The position numbers and the translations under genes are program-made. A stretch of DNA of 53,185 bases from positions 865 through 54,049 of the forward strand of contig ONIL01000019.1 in assembly GCA_900317835.1 (NCBI GenBank), given 5' to 3'. The stretch's first letter is position 1. Every line of letters begins with the position of its first letter. The notes under the pieces are model-generated. The model made no database searches. It saw only the letters and a program-made list of their open reading frames with translations, and was not told where the DNA came from. Source of the stretch: an uncultured Prevotellaceae bacterium. GTDB lineage: Bacteria > Bacteroidota > Bacteroidia > Bacteroidales > Muribaculaceae. Of the stretch, positions 52,764-53,185 are shown piece by piece.

Positions 52764-53185
52764 TTACTTCTTTCTTCTTTCAATGATGTACTTCGAAGAC
52801 TGCTTCTTCGGCGCACGGGTCTTCAAGCCCACCACCCATGGGGTGATCAACGGGGTTCATCACGACACCACGGTTGTGGGGGCGGCGACCCAGCCAGCGT
52901 GAGCGGCCGGCCTTACCGGACTGCTCCAGAGCGTGGTCACTGTTACCAACCACACCTACGGTAGCCTTGCAGGCTGCAAGGACCTTGCGTGTCTCACCCG
53001 AAGGTAATTTGATGATTGCGTAGCTGCCCTCGCGGCTGGTGAGCTGGGCGAAGGTGCCGGCTGCGCGTGCCATAGCGGCACCCTGGCCGGGACGCAACTC
53101 GATGTTGTGAATTAAAGTACCAACAGGAATCTTGCTCAGTGGAAGCGCGTTTCCCACTTCGGGGGCCACGTTCTCACCGCTCTCG
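52764..53185 (-). pseudogene. rplB: 50S ribosomal protein L2, partial at the right edge and frameshifted by an internal deletion
   Basis: The right edge cuts the 5' part. The visible frame is L2 ([48 protein letters not shown]). After MGG the frame shifts: as read, the protein ends with an unrelated tail at 52780. The original end, [20 protein letters not shown], is found in another frame and reaches its normal stop at 52764. About 18 residues (the E-G-R-x-S-G-G-x-P region that reaches toward the peptidyl-transferase centre) and two further bases are missing at the junction near 52830. L2 is essential, so this needs read-level checking. Confidence 0.88.

Noticed and set aside
44095-53185. Inteins or introns explaining the odd ribosomal genes
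   Set aside because: The genes have lost sequence rather than gained it; no insert or splice-like structure is present.
1-53185. tRNA genes, CRISPR arrays, insertion sequences or replication origin
   Set aside because: No cloverleaf-like sequence, regularly spaced repeats, transposase motifs or DnaA-box clusters were recognised by eye.

Overview
The window looks like chromosomal DNA of a gut-type Bacteroidales bacterium, most likely close to Muribaculaceae, Prevotellaceae or Bacteroidaceae. The genus is an inference. Support comes from the Bacteroidetes promoter form (TTTG, 18-20 bases, TAnnTTTG) upstream of many genes, the lack of strong Shine-Dalgarno sites, an RprX/RprY pair, a GTPase-defective EF-G paralogue (EF-G2 type), a DUF4292 lipoprotein, a CarboxypepD_reg-type outer-membrane receptor and a zinc-free L36. 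No tRNA, rRNA, CRISPR array, insertion sequence or prophage was seen.

Layout. Positions 1-16900 are read leftward: a truncated surface protein with repeated Ig-like (BIG2) domains, an M16 peptidase, a two-domain parvulin chaperone, recQ, the tig-clpP-clpX proteostasis operon with tandem terminators, a leucine-rich-repeat/dockerin-like surface protein, an ECF sigma factor, and a cassette of small envelope proteins (two YtxH proteins, a holin-like membrane protein and a small unknown). Positions 17059-20465 carry uvrA and an AlkD-like gene, convergent with hemW. Then come the EF-G2-type factor, a second M16 peptidase, rprX-rprY and plsC (rightward), an acyltransferase-3 protein and a CpsB-like PHP phosphatase (leftward), and a rightward envelope block: dut, a TPR protein, a DUF4292 lipoprotein, a TonB-receptor-like protein, a lipoprotein, a ROK sugar kinase and another lipoprotein. 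A bidirectional terminator at 40541-40573 separates these from the S10-spc-alpha ribosomal cluster (rplB to rplQ with secY, map, infA and rpoA), which runs leftward from the right edge.

The most striking feature is that four genes of this otherwise canonical cluster carry short internal deletions in very conserved stretches: rplB (frameshift), rpsQ (in frame, about 36 codons lost), rplR (frameshift, about 11 codons lost) and map (7 codons lost). A fifth lesion, one base in an A run, separates the LRR protein's natural start from its reading frame. Because L2, L18 and methionine aminopeptidase are normally essential, assembly or consensus error is the leading explanation, but it can be tested. 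The rest is housekeeping and envelope biology. I found no convincing new multi-gene system; the best biological leads are the GTPase-defective EF-G paralogue and the YtxH/holin-like cassette.
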